Shown in pieces: positions 8,807-16,825 of a stretch of 64,000 nt of DNA. The DNA is from Collinsella aerofaciens. Lineage in GTDB: Bacteria > Actinomycetota > Coriobacteriia > Coriobacteriales > Coriobacteriaceae. The stretch is taken from the NCBI RefSeq assembly GCF_028206995.1, contig NZ_JAQLFL010000006.1:40093-104092 (forward strand), given 5' to 3'. The notes beneath the pieces are model-generated. The model worked only from the letters and a program-made list of their open reading frames with translations. It did no database searches and had not been told where the DNA came from. Position numbers and translations under genes: made by a program. Within the stretch, counting starts at the first letter, position 1, and every line of letters begins with the position of its first letter.

Positions 8807-8895
8807 TTTTTAAACATTGGGAAATCGAGCGTGGCAAGCGGAGGTCTTCGGGGTATAAGACGGCTAATTGTATGCCGTCTATGAAAGGAACCCTC

Positions 8896-9438
8896 ATGCC
8901 CAGCGTTGCCGTTCTCGCCGCCGATGGCTTTGAAACTATTGAATGCTTGACCATGGTCGATGTCATGCGTCGCGGCGGCGTGCGCGCCACGCTCGTCTCG
9001 ATCATGCCCACGCGTGAGGTCGTAAGCTCGCTGCAGATCCCCGTGACCTGCGATGCGCTCTTTGATGAGATCGACTTTGACGAGTACGACTGCGTCGTGC
9101 TGCCCGGCGGCCTGCCCGGTGCCACCAACCTGCGCGCCGATCAGCGCGTCTGCGACGTGGTCTGCGAGTTCGCCGCGACCAAGTACGTCGCCGCCATCTG
9201 CGCCGCCCCGTTTATCCTGGGCGAGCTCGACCTGCTCGAGGGACGCCATGCCACGTGCTTCCCTGGCTTTGAGAAAAGCTTCCCCGAAGGCGCCTATACC
9301 GGCGAGAAGGTTACGCAAGACGGCAACATCATCACCGCCAGCGGCATGGCCCAGTCGCTCCCCTTTGCGCTTGAGCTGCTGCGCACGCTCGCCGGCGACA
9401 AGGCCGTCGAGAAGGTCGCCGAGGGCATCCAACTATGA
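8896..9438 (+). CDS. DJ-1/PfpI family protein
   Basis: A 180-residue class I glutamine amidotransferase-like protein. The nucleophile elbow is AAICAAPFIL, with the conserved Cys, and DCVVLPGGLPGATNLR is the usual oxyanion region. Such proteins act as glyoxalases, deglycases or redox-sensitive chaperones; which applies here is unknown. AAAGGAA precedes the chosen ATG; an ATG 24 bases upstream would swallow that SD. The stop overlaps the start of maf by 4 bases (ATGA), so the two are translationally coupled. Confidence 0.9.
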   Translation: MPSVAVLAADGFETIECLTMVDVMRRGGVRATLVSIMPTREVVSSLQIPVTCDALFDEIDFDEYDCVVLPGGLPGATNLRADQRVCDVVCEFAATKYVAAICAAPFILGELDLLEGRHATCFPGFEKSFPEGAYTGEKVTQDGNIITASGMAQSLPFALELLRTLAGDKAVEKVAEGIQL

Positions 9439-10016
9439 TTTTGGCTTCGCAATCGCCGCGCCGCATCGAGTTGATGCGCGAGGCAGGCTACAACATTCGC
9501 GTGATTCCCGCGGATATCGACGAAACGCCCTTTGATGGCGAGGCCCCGCTCACGCTTGTCGAGCGCTTGGCACGCGCCAAGGCGGCTGCCGTTGCTGCCG
9601 AGTATGCCGAACCCAATGAGCTGACGGTCGCGGCCGACACCATCGTCACCTTTGACGGCAAGATTCTGGGCAAGCCAGCAACCGAGGACGAGGCGCGCAC
9701 CATGCTCCGTGAGCTTTCGGGCCGCACGCACCAGGTCGCAACCGGCGTCTGCATCGTTAAGGCAGGCGATACGGCCGCCCCGCATGCCGCCGAGAGCCTG
9801 TCCTTTGTCGATGTGACCAACGTGACGTTCTACGAGCTCACCGACGAGCAGATCGAGTACTACGTTGCCTCGGGTGAGCCCATGGATAAGGCAGGCGCCT
9901 ACGGCATCCAGGGCACAGGCGGCCGCATGCTCGTGAACGATATTTCGGGCGACTTCTATAACGTGGTGGGCCTACCCATCGCCCGCGTCGCACGTGCCAT
10001 TCAAAAACTCTCGTAA
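9435..10016 (+). CDS. maf: Maf family nucleoside triphosphate pyrophosphatase
   Basis: Hydrolyses non-canonical or pyrimidine nucleoside triphosphates to monophosphates, a house-cleaning function linked to septum control in some bacteria. The N-terminal ILASQSPRRIELM is the signature phosphate-binding motif. AADTIVTFDGKILGKP and the C-terminal GAYGIQGTGGRML are also diagnostic. At 193 residues it is full length. It starts within the ATGA overlap with the DJ-1-like gene, and no separate promoter is evident. Confidence 0.94.
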   Translation: MILASQSPRRIELMREAGYNIRVIPADIDETPFDGEAPLTLVERLARAKAAAVAAEYAEPNELTVAADTIVTFDGKILGKPATEDEARTMLRELSGRTHQVATGVCIVKAGDTAAPHAAESLSFVDVTNVTFYELTDEQIEYYVASGEPMDKAGAYGIQGTGGRMLVNDISGDFYNVVGLPIARVARAIQKLS

Positions 10017-10117
10017 TTGCATCTGGCGCCGGGTGTCCCCCAGCGCCTACAATTTTGCCGTACCGTACGGATCCCGACCGGGCACAAGGCGCGGCGGAAA
10101 ACCGATAGGAGTTAAAC

Positions 10118-11119
10118 ATGGATACACTGCTCGAGGCCATTGACGTCTGCGATGTCGATGGCTTTTGCTATGGCAACTATACGGACGAGGAGGCCGGCAC
10201 CGGTTGCACCGTAATCGTGGCACCCGAGGGCGCCACCGGCGGTGTTGACGTTCGCGGCGGTGCTCCCGCTTCGCGCGAAACCGACCTGCTGCGACCTGAG
10301 AACACCGTCGACAAGGTCCACGCCGTCTGCCTTTCGGGCGGATCGGCCTTTGGCCTCGAGGCTGCAAGCGGCGTCGCTCGCGAGCTTGAGAGCCGCGGCA
10401 TCGGCCTTCCCGTCGGCCCCACGCAGGTGCCTATCGTGTGCTCGAGCTGTATCTTCGACCTCGCCTTTGGTAACCCCACCGTTCGCCCCGACATTGAGGC
10501 CGGCATCGCCGCCGTGCGCGAAGCACTCGACAACACCCCCACCAAGCTCGAACAGGGCAACGTAGGCGCCGGCACGGGCGCTACCGTGGGTAAGCTCATG
10601 GGCCCCGCTACCTGCATGAAGGCCGGCCTTGGCGCTGCCGCCGTGGCGCTCGGCCCCATCAAGGTGGGCGCCGTGGTCTCGGTCAACGCCTGCGGCAACG
10701 TTGTCGACCCCTTCACCGGCGAGTGGGTCGCCGGTATGCGCGCCGCAGCCGATAGCGACCAGATCGTCGACATGGAACTCGCAGCCTTTGCCGCCGCCGG
10801 ATCCATGCAGATGCCGCTCGACCGCACCAACACCACCATCAGCTGCATCGTCACCAACGTGGAACTCACTAAGGCACAAGCCACCAAGGTCTCCCAGATG
10901 GCCGCAGACGCCTACGCACACGCCATCCGTCCCACGCACACCACCAACGACGGCGACACTATCTACACCCTCGCCAGCGGCAAACTGGGCGCCCAGGCAA
11001 GCGCCACCGTTCCCCTAGACCTGCTGGGCATGCTCGCAGTAAGGGCCCTGGAAACTGCCATCGTAAACGGAGCCAAAACCGCCAAAACCTCCCACGGCAT
11101 CCCCGGTGCCGCAAAGTAA
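10118..11119 (+). CDS. P1 (DmpA/S58-type) family peptidase
   Basis: A 333-residue Ntn-type aminopeptidase/amidase homologue related to DmpA and nylon-oligomer hydrolase. Seen: ATGGVDVRGGAPASRETDLL, LSGGSAFGLEAASGV and GNVGAGTGATVGKLMG, all characteristic. Proteins of this family self-cleave to expose a catalytic N-terminal nucleophile in the C-terminal third. GATAGGAG precedes the ATG. The gene ends 12 bp before a long palindrome and converges on the glycosyltransferase gene. Physiological substrate unknown. Confidence 0.9.
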   Translation: MDTLLEAIDVCDVDGFCYGNYTDEEAGTGCTVIVAPEGATGGVDVRGGAPASRETDLLRPENTVDKVHAVCLSGGSAFGLEAASGVARELESRGIGLPVGPTQVPIVCSSCIFDLAFGNPTVRPDIEAGIAAVREALDNTPTKLEQGNVGAGTGATVGKLMGPATCMKAGLGAAAVALGPIKVGAVVSVNACGNVVDPFTGEWVAGMRAAADSDQIVDMELAAFAAAGSMQMPLDRTNTTISCIVTNVELTKAQATKVSQMAADAYAHAIRPTHTTNDGDTIYTLASGKLGAQASATVPLDLLGMLAVRALETAIVNGAKTAKTSHGIPGAAK

Positions 11120-11131
11120 ACTAGCTCGTCC

Positions 11132-11256
11132 GGTTGCCCGGTGGGCCTTGGTTATGTTTGCTGCTCTACAGTCCTGGCTCGCACGAAGAGCACATTAAGT
11201 GCTCTTCGGCTCGTGCGGAACTCGCGACAAACATAACCAAGCCCCACCGGGCAACC
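11132..11256. repeat. Long palindrome E1 (core type A, locus-specific arms)
   Basis: A 29-nt left arm (11132-11160, starting GGTTGCCCGGTGGG) is complementary to the right arm (11228-11256) at 28 of 29 positions. The 67-nt centre (11161-11227) forms its own nested stem around GAGCACATTAAGTGCTC. The centre is shared, in opposite orientation, with the palindrome at 11347-11456, but the arms are not. Confidence 0.9.
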
Positions 11257-11346
11257 TACCAACCAGATTCTTTTCAGCCCAGGCCCCTGTGTACCGCGCG
11301 TCGAAGATCTTCAAATTCACCTATCTGACAATCGATTTATAGCAGA

Positions 11347-11456
11347 GGCCCCTTGGCCTTTAGTTTGATACAAGTTCCGCACGAACCGGAAAGCACTTAA
11401 TGTGCTTTCCGTGCAAGCAGGACTGTTCGCAGTAGCAAACTAAAGGCCAAGGGGCC
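11347..11456. repeat. Long palindrome E2 (core type A, locus-specific arms)
   Basis: The arms 11347-11367 and 11436-11456 are perfectly complementary over 21 nt. The centre (11368-11435) read on the minus strand matches that of E1 from ACAGTCCTG through GCACATTAAGTGCT to TCGTGCGGAACT, with few differences. The outer arm sequence is unrelated apart from the innermost GTTTG/CAAAC. It lies 32 bases beyond the glycosyltransferase stop. The 11120-11488 interval holds E1, E2 and no gene. Confidence 0.9.
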
Positions 11457-11488
11457 CAGTCAACCTATCAGCAGCGATTACTCAGCAG

Positions 11489-12520
11489 CTAGTTGAATTT
11501 GAAGATCTTTGAGGCAAGACGGTATAGGCCGAGTGTGGTTTTGTCTCCGGCCCGTCCGCGCAGATTGGTGAAGAACCCGACCACGCCGTAGCGGGCACGA
11601 CGATACATGCGCTCGTCGTAGGCCTTCAAATCATTCCACAGCGTCTTTAGGCGCTCGTCGGCGCAATCTTCCTCAGAAAGCTTGGTGAGAACCGAGCAGA
11701 TCGCCATCATCATGGTGAAGTAGCCCATCATGTACGAACGCAGGCGCGACGACTCGACATCGCTGTACAGGTGGTACGACTCCATCATGATACGCGTAAC
11801 ACGGAACTGCTGGTCCAGACGCTTGACCATCGTGGCCTCGTTGACACTCTGGCCCTCGCGACCGATAAAGTAGCGATAGAGGTCGATGTCGGCGTAGTAC
11901 ATGGTCTTGCAACGCGGCAACGGCACATAGGCGTAGATGTTGTCCACATAGAACGTGTGCGGCGGCATGGGAAGGTTGGACTCGCGCAGCACATCCGTGC
12001 GATAGCACAGGCTGTGCATGAGTAGGTTCTGGTCCAGGCGGAAATGACCGATCTGATCCCAGGAAAAGATCTTTTTGCGCGGCAGGGCAAATTTGTAGCC
12101 AATAGCGGTATGCGTGCCCTCGTAAACCTTCTCGTACACGTAGTTCGAGATAAACAGGTCAACGCGCTGATCGCGCTCTTCAAAGCCACGCAGAATCGAC
12201 AGCATAGTCGAAAGAGCCGCAGCGTCGAGCCAGTCGTCCGAGTCGACGACCTTGTAGTAAGTGCCCTGTGCCTCGCGCAGACCCGAAAGGACGGCAATAC
12301 CGTGGCCGCCGTTCTCCTGGTGTACCGCGCGAATGATACCGGGATAACGCGCCTCCCACTCGTCGGCCTTGGCGGCCGTCTCGTCCTTGGAGCCGTCGTC
12401 CACCACGATAATCTCGATATCGGTGGCGTAATTGCTCCCCTCCAAGATGGAGGTGATGCAATGGTCCATGTCCTTGGCGGCGTTATACGAGGGAATACCG
12501 AATGTTATGACTTTATGCAT
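11489..12520 (-). CDS. Glycosyltransferase family 2
   Basis: GT-A fold transferase of 343 residues. ITFGIPSYNAA opens the nucleotide-sugar domain, EIIVVDDGSKDET follows, and VVDSDDWLD holds the metal-binding DxD-like acidic cluster. The C-terminal half, rich in Tyr and Arg, is typical of polysaccharide-building GT2 enzymes. Its ATG lies inside the last codons of glf (8-base overlap), so the two are co-translated. That pairing suggests a galactofuranosyl or related transferase acting on a cell-envelope glycan; acceptor and linkage are unknown. Confidence 0.9.
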   Translation of the reverse strand: MHKVITFGIPSYNAAKDMDHCITSILEGSNYATDIEIIVVDDGSKDETAAKADEWEARYPGIIRAVHQENGGHGIAVLSGLREAQGTYYKVVDSDDWLDAAALSTMLSILRGFEERDQRVDLFISNYVYEKVYEGTHTAIGYKFALPRKKIFSWDQIGHFRLDQNLLMHSLCYRTDVLRESNLPMPPHTFYVDNIYAYVPLPRCKTMYYADIDLYRYFIGREGQSVNEATMVKRLDQQFRVTRIMMESYHLYSDVESSRLRSYMMGYFTMMMAICSVLTKLSEEDCADERLKTLWNDLKAYDERMYRRARYGVVGFFTNLRGRAGDKTTLGLYRLASKIFKFN

Positions 12521-13715
12521 GGCAGGCGATAATCTCATCCGAAAGATCGAGGGCGGAATTGGTCACGGCGTCCATATCGTAGTAACGATACTCGGCCAGA
12601 CGACCCACCGGGTGGAAGTTCGTCAGGTTCTGGACGCGCTCAAGATAGCGCTCATAGAGCTCACGGTTCTCGGGCTCAAGAATGGCGTAGTACGGCGTCT
12701 CGCCCGAGCCGGGCGTATAGGCCTTGGAGTACTCCTTCATGATGGTGGTCTTGCCGGGCAGGACCTGACCGGTCATGTTCTTGAACTCGGTAATACGCGT
12801 ATAGTCCTCGCTCGTGGTGTAGTTGACGGTGCCCACGGGCTGGAACTGATCCATATCGAGCGTCTCGAACTTCATATCGAGCGTGCGGTACGGCAGCGCG
12901 CCCAGGTCGAGGTTGAACAGCTCGTCGAGTGGACCGGTGTAGACGATCTCGCCGCCATAGACCTTGCCGTCGATCTTGACGGTAGTCTCGTCGATCTCAA
13001 AGAGATCGCGGGCGTCCACGTCGCAGAACACGTCGATTAGGTCGTGGTCGAGCATGTGCTCAAAGAGCGCCGTGTAGCCCTCCTGCGGCATGCCCTGGAA
13101 GGGAGCTTGCGGGAAGTAGCGGTCATCATCACCCACAAAGACGGGAACGCGGCCGGTGATCGAGGGGTCGATCTGATCGGGCGTCTGGCCCCACTGCTTC
13201 ATGGTGTAATGCAAAAAGACGTTCTCGTAGACATAATCGGCGACCTCGGCCAAGTCGGGGTCGTTCTTCTTACGAAGCTCCATAATGGGCACCTTGACAT
13301 CCTTGCCAAAGGTCTCCACGAGCTTCTGATACAGCTCCTCGCCGCGCTCGTCACCAAAGGCGAGCTTGAGACTCGCATGGTTGAAGGGCACGGGCATAAG
13401 GGTACCGTTGATGTTGGCGAGCACCTTGTGCTGATAATCCGTCCACTTGGTAAAGCGCGACAGGAAATTGTGCACGCGCTCGTTAAAAGTGTGATAGATA
13501 TGCGGACCGTACTCGTGGATCAGGATTCCGGCCTCGTCAGTGCAGTCATAGGCATTGCCCGCAATGTGGCTACGGCGCTCCAAAACGGCAACACGATAGC
13601 CGATGGTCTCGGCAAGACGGCGGGCACAAACGGCACCGGCATATCCGGCACCGACGACAATCATGTCGTACGCGCCGGCGTTAAAGCCTTCAGGCAGGCC
13701 TGAGGTAATCTGCAT
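12513..13715 (-). CDS. glf: UDP-galactopyranose mutase
   Basis: FAD enzyme that interconverts UDP-galactopyranose and UDP-galactofuranose, the precursor of galactofuranose glycans. The N-terminal YDMIVVGAGYAGAVCARRLAE is the dinucleotide-binding fold. EYGPHIYHT, WTDYQHKVLA and VNYTTSEDYTRITEFK are family-typical substrate regions. At 400 residues it is full length, and AAGGAG lies 5 nt before the ATG. It overlaps the downstream GT2 gene by 8 bases, forming a two-gene envelope-glycan operon transcribed away from pta. Confidence 0.94.
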   Translation of the reverse strand: MQITSGLPEGFNAGAYDMIVVGAGYAGAVCARRLAETIGYRVAVLERRSHIAGNAYDCTDEAGILIHEYGPHIYHTFNERVHNFLSRFTKWTDYQHKVLANINGTLMPVPFNHASLKLAFGDERGEELYQKLVETFGKDVKVPIMELRKKNDPDLAEVADYVYENVFLHYTMKQWGQTPDQIDPSITGRVPVFVGDDDRYFPQAPFQGMPQEGYTALFEHMLDHDLIDVFCDVDARDLFEIDETTVKIDGKVYGGEIVYTGPLDELFNLDLGALPYRTLDMKFETLDMDQFQPVGTVNYTTSEDYTRITEFKNMTGQVLPGKTTIMKEYSKAYTPGSGETPYYAILEPENRELYERYLERVQNLTNFHPVGRLAEYRYYDMDAVTNSALDLSDEIIACHA

Positions 13716-13785
13716 CGATACTCCTTGTCAAAAGCCACGGGCTCGTTAGCTGGGCTTTTCTCGAACATTCTTCGAGACATATTTA

Positions 13786-13824
13786 TCAGAGCGATTATAG
13801 CGCTAATGCGTCCTATAATGAGCT
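13786..13824. promoter_or_regulatory. Divergent -10 boxes between glf and pta
   Basis: TATAAT occurs on the plus strand at 13814-13819 (towards pta) and on the minus strand at 13794-13799 (towards glf). Neither has a convincing -35, and the two would overlap, so mutual interference or a shared activator is possible. A small CCCGCT/AGCGGG hairpin lies in the pta leader near 13873-13889. Confidence 0.35.
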
Positions 13825-13946
13825 TGCCACACAAGGAAAGCTCAAGCACAGCGGCGAACATAATTGAAAGGTAGACCCGCTAGCAGCGGGTTTATTCGTG
13901 AACAGCCGGGCGCCTGGAGCTTAGCGAAACGCTTGTAAGGAGTAAC

Positions 13947-14927
13947 ATGAGTGATTTCCTAAACCGTATGAAGTCTGCCGCCAAGGCCGACCTTAAGACG
14001 ATCGTCCTGCCCGAGGGCGAGGATCCGCGCACTATCGTCGCGGCCACCAAAATCATCGAGGAGGGCCTGGCAAAGATCGTCATCCTGGGCAACCCCGACG
14101 AGATCAACGTTCCCGGCGCTACCGTTATCGACCCACGCAATGCCGAGAAGCACGAGGAGTACGCACAGAAGTTTGCCGAGCTCCGCGCCAAGAAGGGCGT
14201 TACCATCGAGCAGGCTCGCGCCCAGGTGATGGACGCCACCTACTTTGGCACCATGATGGTCAAGATGGGCGATGCCGACGGCCTGGTCTCCGGCGCCTGC
14301 CACTCCACCGCCGACACCCTGCGCCCCGCGCTGCAGATCCTCAAAACCGCCCCGGGCACCAAGCTGGTCTCGGCCTTCTTCGTGATGTGCACCGACACCC
14401 CGCAGTTCGGCACCGACGGCACGCTGATCTTCGCCGACTGTGGTCTCAATATCAACCCGTCCTCCGACGAACTCTCCGAGATCGCCATCGCCTCCGCTCA
14501 CTCCTGGTCCACCTTCATGGGCAACGTTGAGCCGCACGTGGCCATGCTCTCCTACTCCACCATGGGTTCCGCCGGTGGCGAGGTCGCCAAGAAGGTCCAG
14601 GAGGCCGTGAAGTTCTGCAAGGAGAAGGCTCCCGAGCTCGCCATCGACGGTGACCTGCAGCTCGATGCTGCCATCGTCCCCACCGTCGCCCAGCTCAAGG
14701 CTCCCGGCTCCTCTGTCGCCGGCAAGGCCAACGTGCTCGTATTCCCCGACCTCGAGGCCGGCAACATCGGCTACAAGCTGGTCCAGCGCTTCGCCGGCGC
14801 CGACGCCTACGGCCCCATCCTGCAGGGCATCGCCAAGCCGGTTAACGACCTTTCGCGCGGCTGCTCTGCCGACGACATCGTGGGTGTCGTGGCCATCACC
14901 GCCGTCCAGGCTCAGATGGCTGAGTAG
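13947..14927 (+). CDS. pta: Phosphate acetyltransferase
   Basis: Converts acetyl-CoA and phosphate to acetyl phosphate, feeding acetate kinase for substrate-level ATP. The 326-residue short form has the typical KTIVLPEGEDPRTI start, MVKMGDADGLVSGACHSTADTLRPALQILK in the middle, and VLVFPDLEAGNIGYKLVQR near the end. AAGGAG lies 4 nt before the ATG. Two acetate kinase genes lie downstream in opposite orientation, so pathway partners are adjacent but separately transcribed. Confidence 0.96.
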   Translation: MSDFLNRMKSAAKADLKTIVLPEGEDPRTIVAATKIIEEGLAKIVILGNPDEINVPGATVIDPRNAEKHEEYAQKFAELRAKKGVTIEQARAQVMDATYFGTMMVKMGDADGLVSGACHSTADTLRPALQILKTAPGTKLVSAFFVMCTDTPQFGTDGTLIFADCGLNINPSSDELSEIAIASAHSWSTFMGNVEPHVAMLSYSTMGSAGGEVAKKVQEAVKFCKEKAPELAIDGDLQLDAAIVPTVAQLKAPGSSVAGKANVLVFPDLEAGNIGYKLVQRFAGADAYGPILQGIAKPVNDLSRGCSADDIVGVVAITAVQAQMAE

Positions 14928-14943
14928 CGGACATATCCCCGCC

Positions 14944-15074
14944 GAAGGCAGCGCAGGTTAACCCCTGAAAACGTCCTCGACCAATGAAACGCCCCCGTTC
15001 TGCTCCTTCGGAGCTACGAACGGGGGCGTTTCTGGTCTGCGGAGTGTTTTCAGGGGTTAACCTGCGCTGCCTTC
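14944..15074. repeat. Long palindrome E3 (perfect 29-bp arms)
   Basis: GAAGGCAGCGCAGG opens the left arm (14944-14972), which is perfectly complementary to 15046-15074 over 29 nt. The centre (14973-15045) has a second stem of AAACGCCCCCGTTC with GAACGGGGGCGTTT and an innermost GCTCC/GGAGC hairpin. GTCCT and TGCGGA at the edges of the centre echo the edges of the E1/E2 core. It begins 16 bases after the pta stop, between convergent pta and ackA. Confidence 0.9.
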
Positions 15075-15424
15075 TACCGTCACGTGGCATTCAGGGCATC
15101 TGGGGTGGACGGCGGCTTGGCTACGAGCTGGGGCTGAAAATCTGAATGGATGGGTGCCGTTGCTGGGAGCGCAGGCGTTGCTGATGATGATCACTTTGGA
15201 GATTGAAAGGCCGGTGGGCTTCGGCGGTTGTTGTGCCGGAAACTACATCCCAGTTTGGAGGCGGATTGTGGGATGTGGCTTCCGCCTGGGACCTGTTTGG
15301 GAAACTTTGGGACGGAATTTTGCTTTATTGTGGGTCGCACTTTCCGCAACGTGCCTCAACCGGAAAGCGTGTCCCAGTATTTGCGCTCGAAATGGGATGG
15401 GGTTTCCGCCGTCCACCTGCTAGC
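15075..15424. other. Unexplained non-coding stretch with 12-bp inverted ends
   Basis: No gene is supported here: open frames lack SD sites and similarity. GGTGGACGGCGG near 15104 and CCGCCGTCCACC near 15407 are exact inverted repeats about 300 bp apart. Internal words such as CATCCCA/TGGGATG and TTTGGGA recur. It could be a decayed small mobile element or gene remnant. Confidence 0.3.
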
Positions 15425-15460
15425 AAAAAGGCCTCCGGAGCTGTTGCTCTGGAGGCCTTT
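15425..15460 (-). terminator. Intrinsic terminator after ackA (15483)
   Basis: AAAGGCCTCC (15427-15436) pairs with GGAGGCCTTT (15451-15460), with an inner GAGC/GCTC stem. On the minus strand it is followed by TTTTTGC. Confidence 0.85.
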
Positions 15461-15482
15461 CGTTTACTTGCAAATGCGCGCG

Positions 15483-16661
15483 TTAGTTGTTCTTGGTCAG
15501 ACGCTCGACGTCGTGGGCGATCATGTATTCCTCGTCGGTGGGGATGACCATGACCGTGACGGCGGAACCGGCGGCGCTGATGACCTGCGGGCCGTTGCCC
15601 ACGGCCTCGCGGTTCTTGTTATTGTCGATGCGCACGCCCAGCCACTCAAAGCAGTCGCAGAAGGCCTTGCGGATCGACCAGTCGTTCTCGCCGATGCCGG
15701 CGGTAAAGGTGATGGTATCCACGCCCGCCATGGAAGCGATCATGGAGCCGGCCTGCTGCATAGCCTTATAGGCGAACATATCGAAGGCAAGCAGGCAGCG
15801 CTCATCTCCCTCGGAAGCGCGCGTGCGGATGTCGCGGGCGTCGTTGGAGATACCCGAGATAGCAAGCAGACCAGACTGCTTGTTCATCATGTCGTCGACT
15901 TCCTGATAGCTGTAGCCGCCCTCACGCTGCAGGTAGCACACGGTAGCCGGGTCGATGGAGCCGCAGCGGGTTCCCATCATCAGGCCGTCAAGCGGCGTGA
16001 GCCCCATCGTGGTGTCGCGGCACACGCCGTCCTCGATGGCGGCAAGCGAGGCGCCGTTGCCCAAATGGCACGAGAGCAGGCGGTGGCAGCGCGAACCCAG
16101 GATCTCCTTGGCCATCATCCACTCATAGCGGTGGCTCGTGCCGTGGGCGCCGTACTTGCGCACGTGGTACTTGTCGCACACGTCCTTGGGCAGCGCGTAG
16201 GTATAGGCGACCTCGGGCATGGTCATGTGAAACGAGGTATCGAAGACGGCGACGTTGGGCAGCTCCGGATACTTCTCGCGGCAATACTCGATTGCTGCGG
16301 CCTCGCCGTAGTTGTGCAGCGGAGCAAGCGGTGCCACCTCGAGAATCTTGGCCATAACCTCGTCGTCGACAACTGCGGAATCATCGAAGTGCCAGCCGCC
16401 CTGAACGATGCGATGCCCAATGCCATCAATCGTAAAGTCGGTCTTCTCGAGCTCCTCGAGCACGCGAGCGATAGCAGAGCGATGATCGGGGAAAGGGACC
16501 TCCTCGGTTTGCTTGGCGCCACCGTTCTCGGAGTGACCAAAGATGCCCATGTCCGATCCGATACGCTCGCAGTTGCCCTTGGCGAAAACCTTGCGGGTAT
16601 CGGTATCCAAAAGCTGATATTTAAGGCTTGAGCTGCCGGCGTTGACAACAAGTACGTTCAT
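15483..16661 (-). CDS. ackA: Acetate kinase, canonical copy
   Basis: Transfers phosphate from acetyl phosphate to ADP. The 392 residues show VLVVNAGSSSLKYQ, GHRIVQGG, the active-site YGAHGTSHRY (His173, His177), SCHLGNGAS (His199, Asn202), GTRCGSIDPA with the catalytic Arg, and TAGIGEN. All key residues expected from the well-studied Methanosarcina enzyme appear present. AAAGGAG precedes the ATG. It lies directly downstream of a second, diverged acetate kinase on the same strand, but a terminator between them suggests separate transcripts. Confidence 0.95.
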   Translation of the reverse strand: MNVLVVNAGSSSLKYQLLDTDTRKVFAKGNCERIGSDMGIFGHSENGGAKQTEEVPFPDHRSAIARVLEELEKTDFTIDGIGHRIVQGGWHFDDSAVVDDEVMAKILEVAPLAPLHNYGEAAAIEYCREKYPELPNVAVFDTSFHMTMPEVAYTYALPKDVCDKYHVRKYGAHGTSHRYEWMMAKEILGSRCHRLLSCHLGNGASLAAIEDGVCRDTTMGLTPLDGLMMGTRCGSIDPATVCYLQREGGYSYQEVDDMMNKQSGLLAISGISNDARDIRTRASEGDERCLLAFDMFAYKAMQQAGSMIASMAGVDTITFTAGIGENDWSIRKAFCDCFEWLGVRIDNNKNREAVGNGPQVISAAGSAVTVMVIPTDEEYMIAHDVERLTKNN

Positions 16662-16774
16662 GAGACTCCTTTGCAGTGCAATACGGTCGACGCAGACCCC
16701 TTAAGGCGGCCGCATTTTAATAAGAAGTTATCACAACTTAATAAATAGCTATCAGGCATATCGCCCAACGAGCA

Positions 16775-16818
16775 TAAAAGGGGGGCCGAACGGCGCTCGG
16801 TCGTCCAGCCCCTCCCCT
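16775..16818 (-). terminator. Probable terminator after ackA (16826)
   Basis: A GC-rich hairpin with GGGG and CCCC arms and an inner CCGAG/TTCGG stem ends in CCCCTTTTAT on the minus strand, right after the stop codon of the second acetate kinase. Confidence 0.6.
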
Positions 16819-16825
16819 CTTGCAA

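Noticed and set aside
11132..11456. Reading the two palindromes as simple intrinsic terminators of the convergent genes
   Set aside because: They lack terminal T runs, the arms are far longer than needed, and the shared centre with unrelated arms is not explained by termination alone.
15154..15547. Open frames in the pta-ackA gap (for example 15154-15423)
   Set aside because: No ribosome-binding site, no known domain, Trp/Arg/Ser-rich composition, and part overlaps the ackA terminator and coding region.
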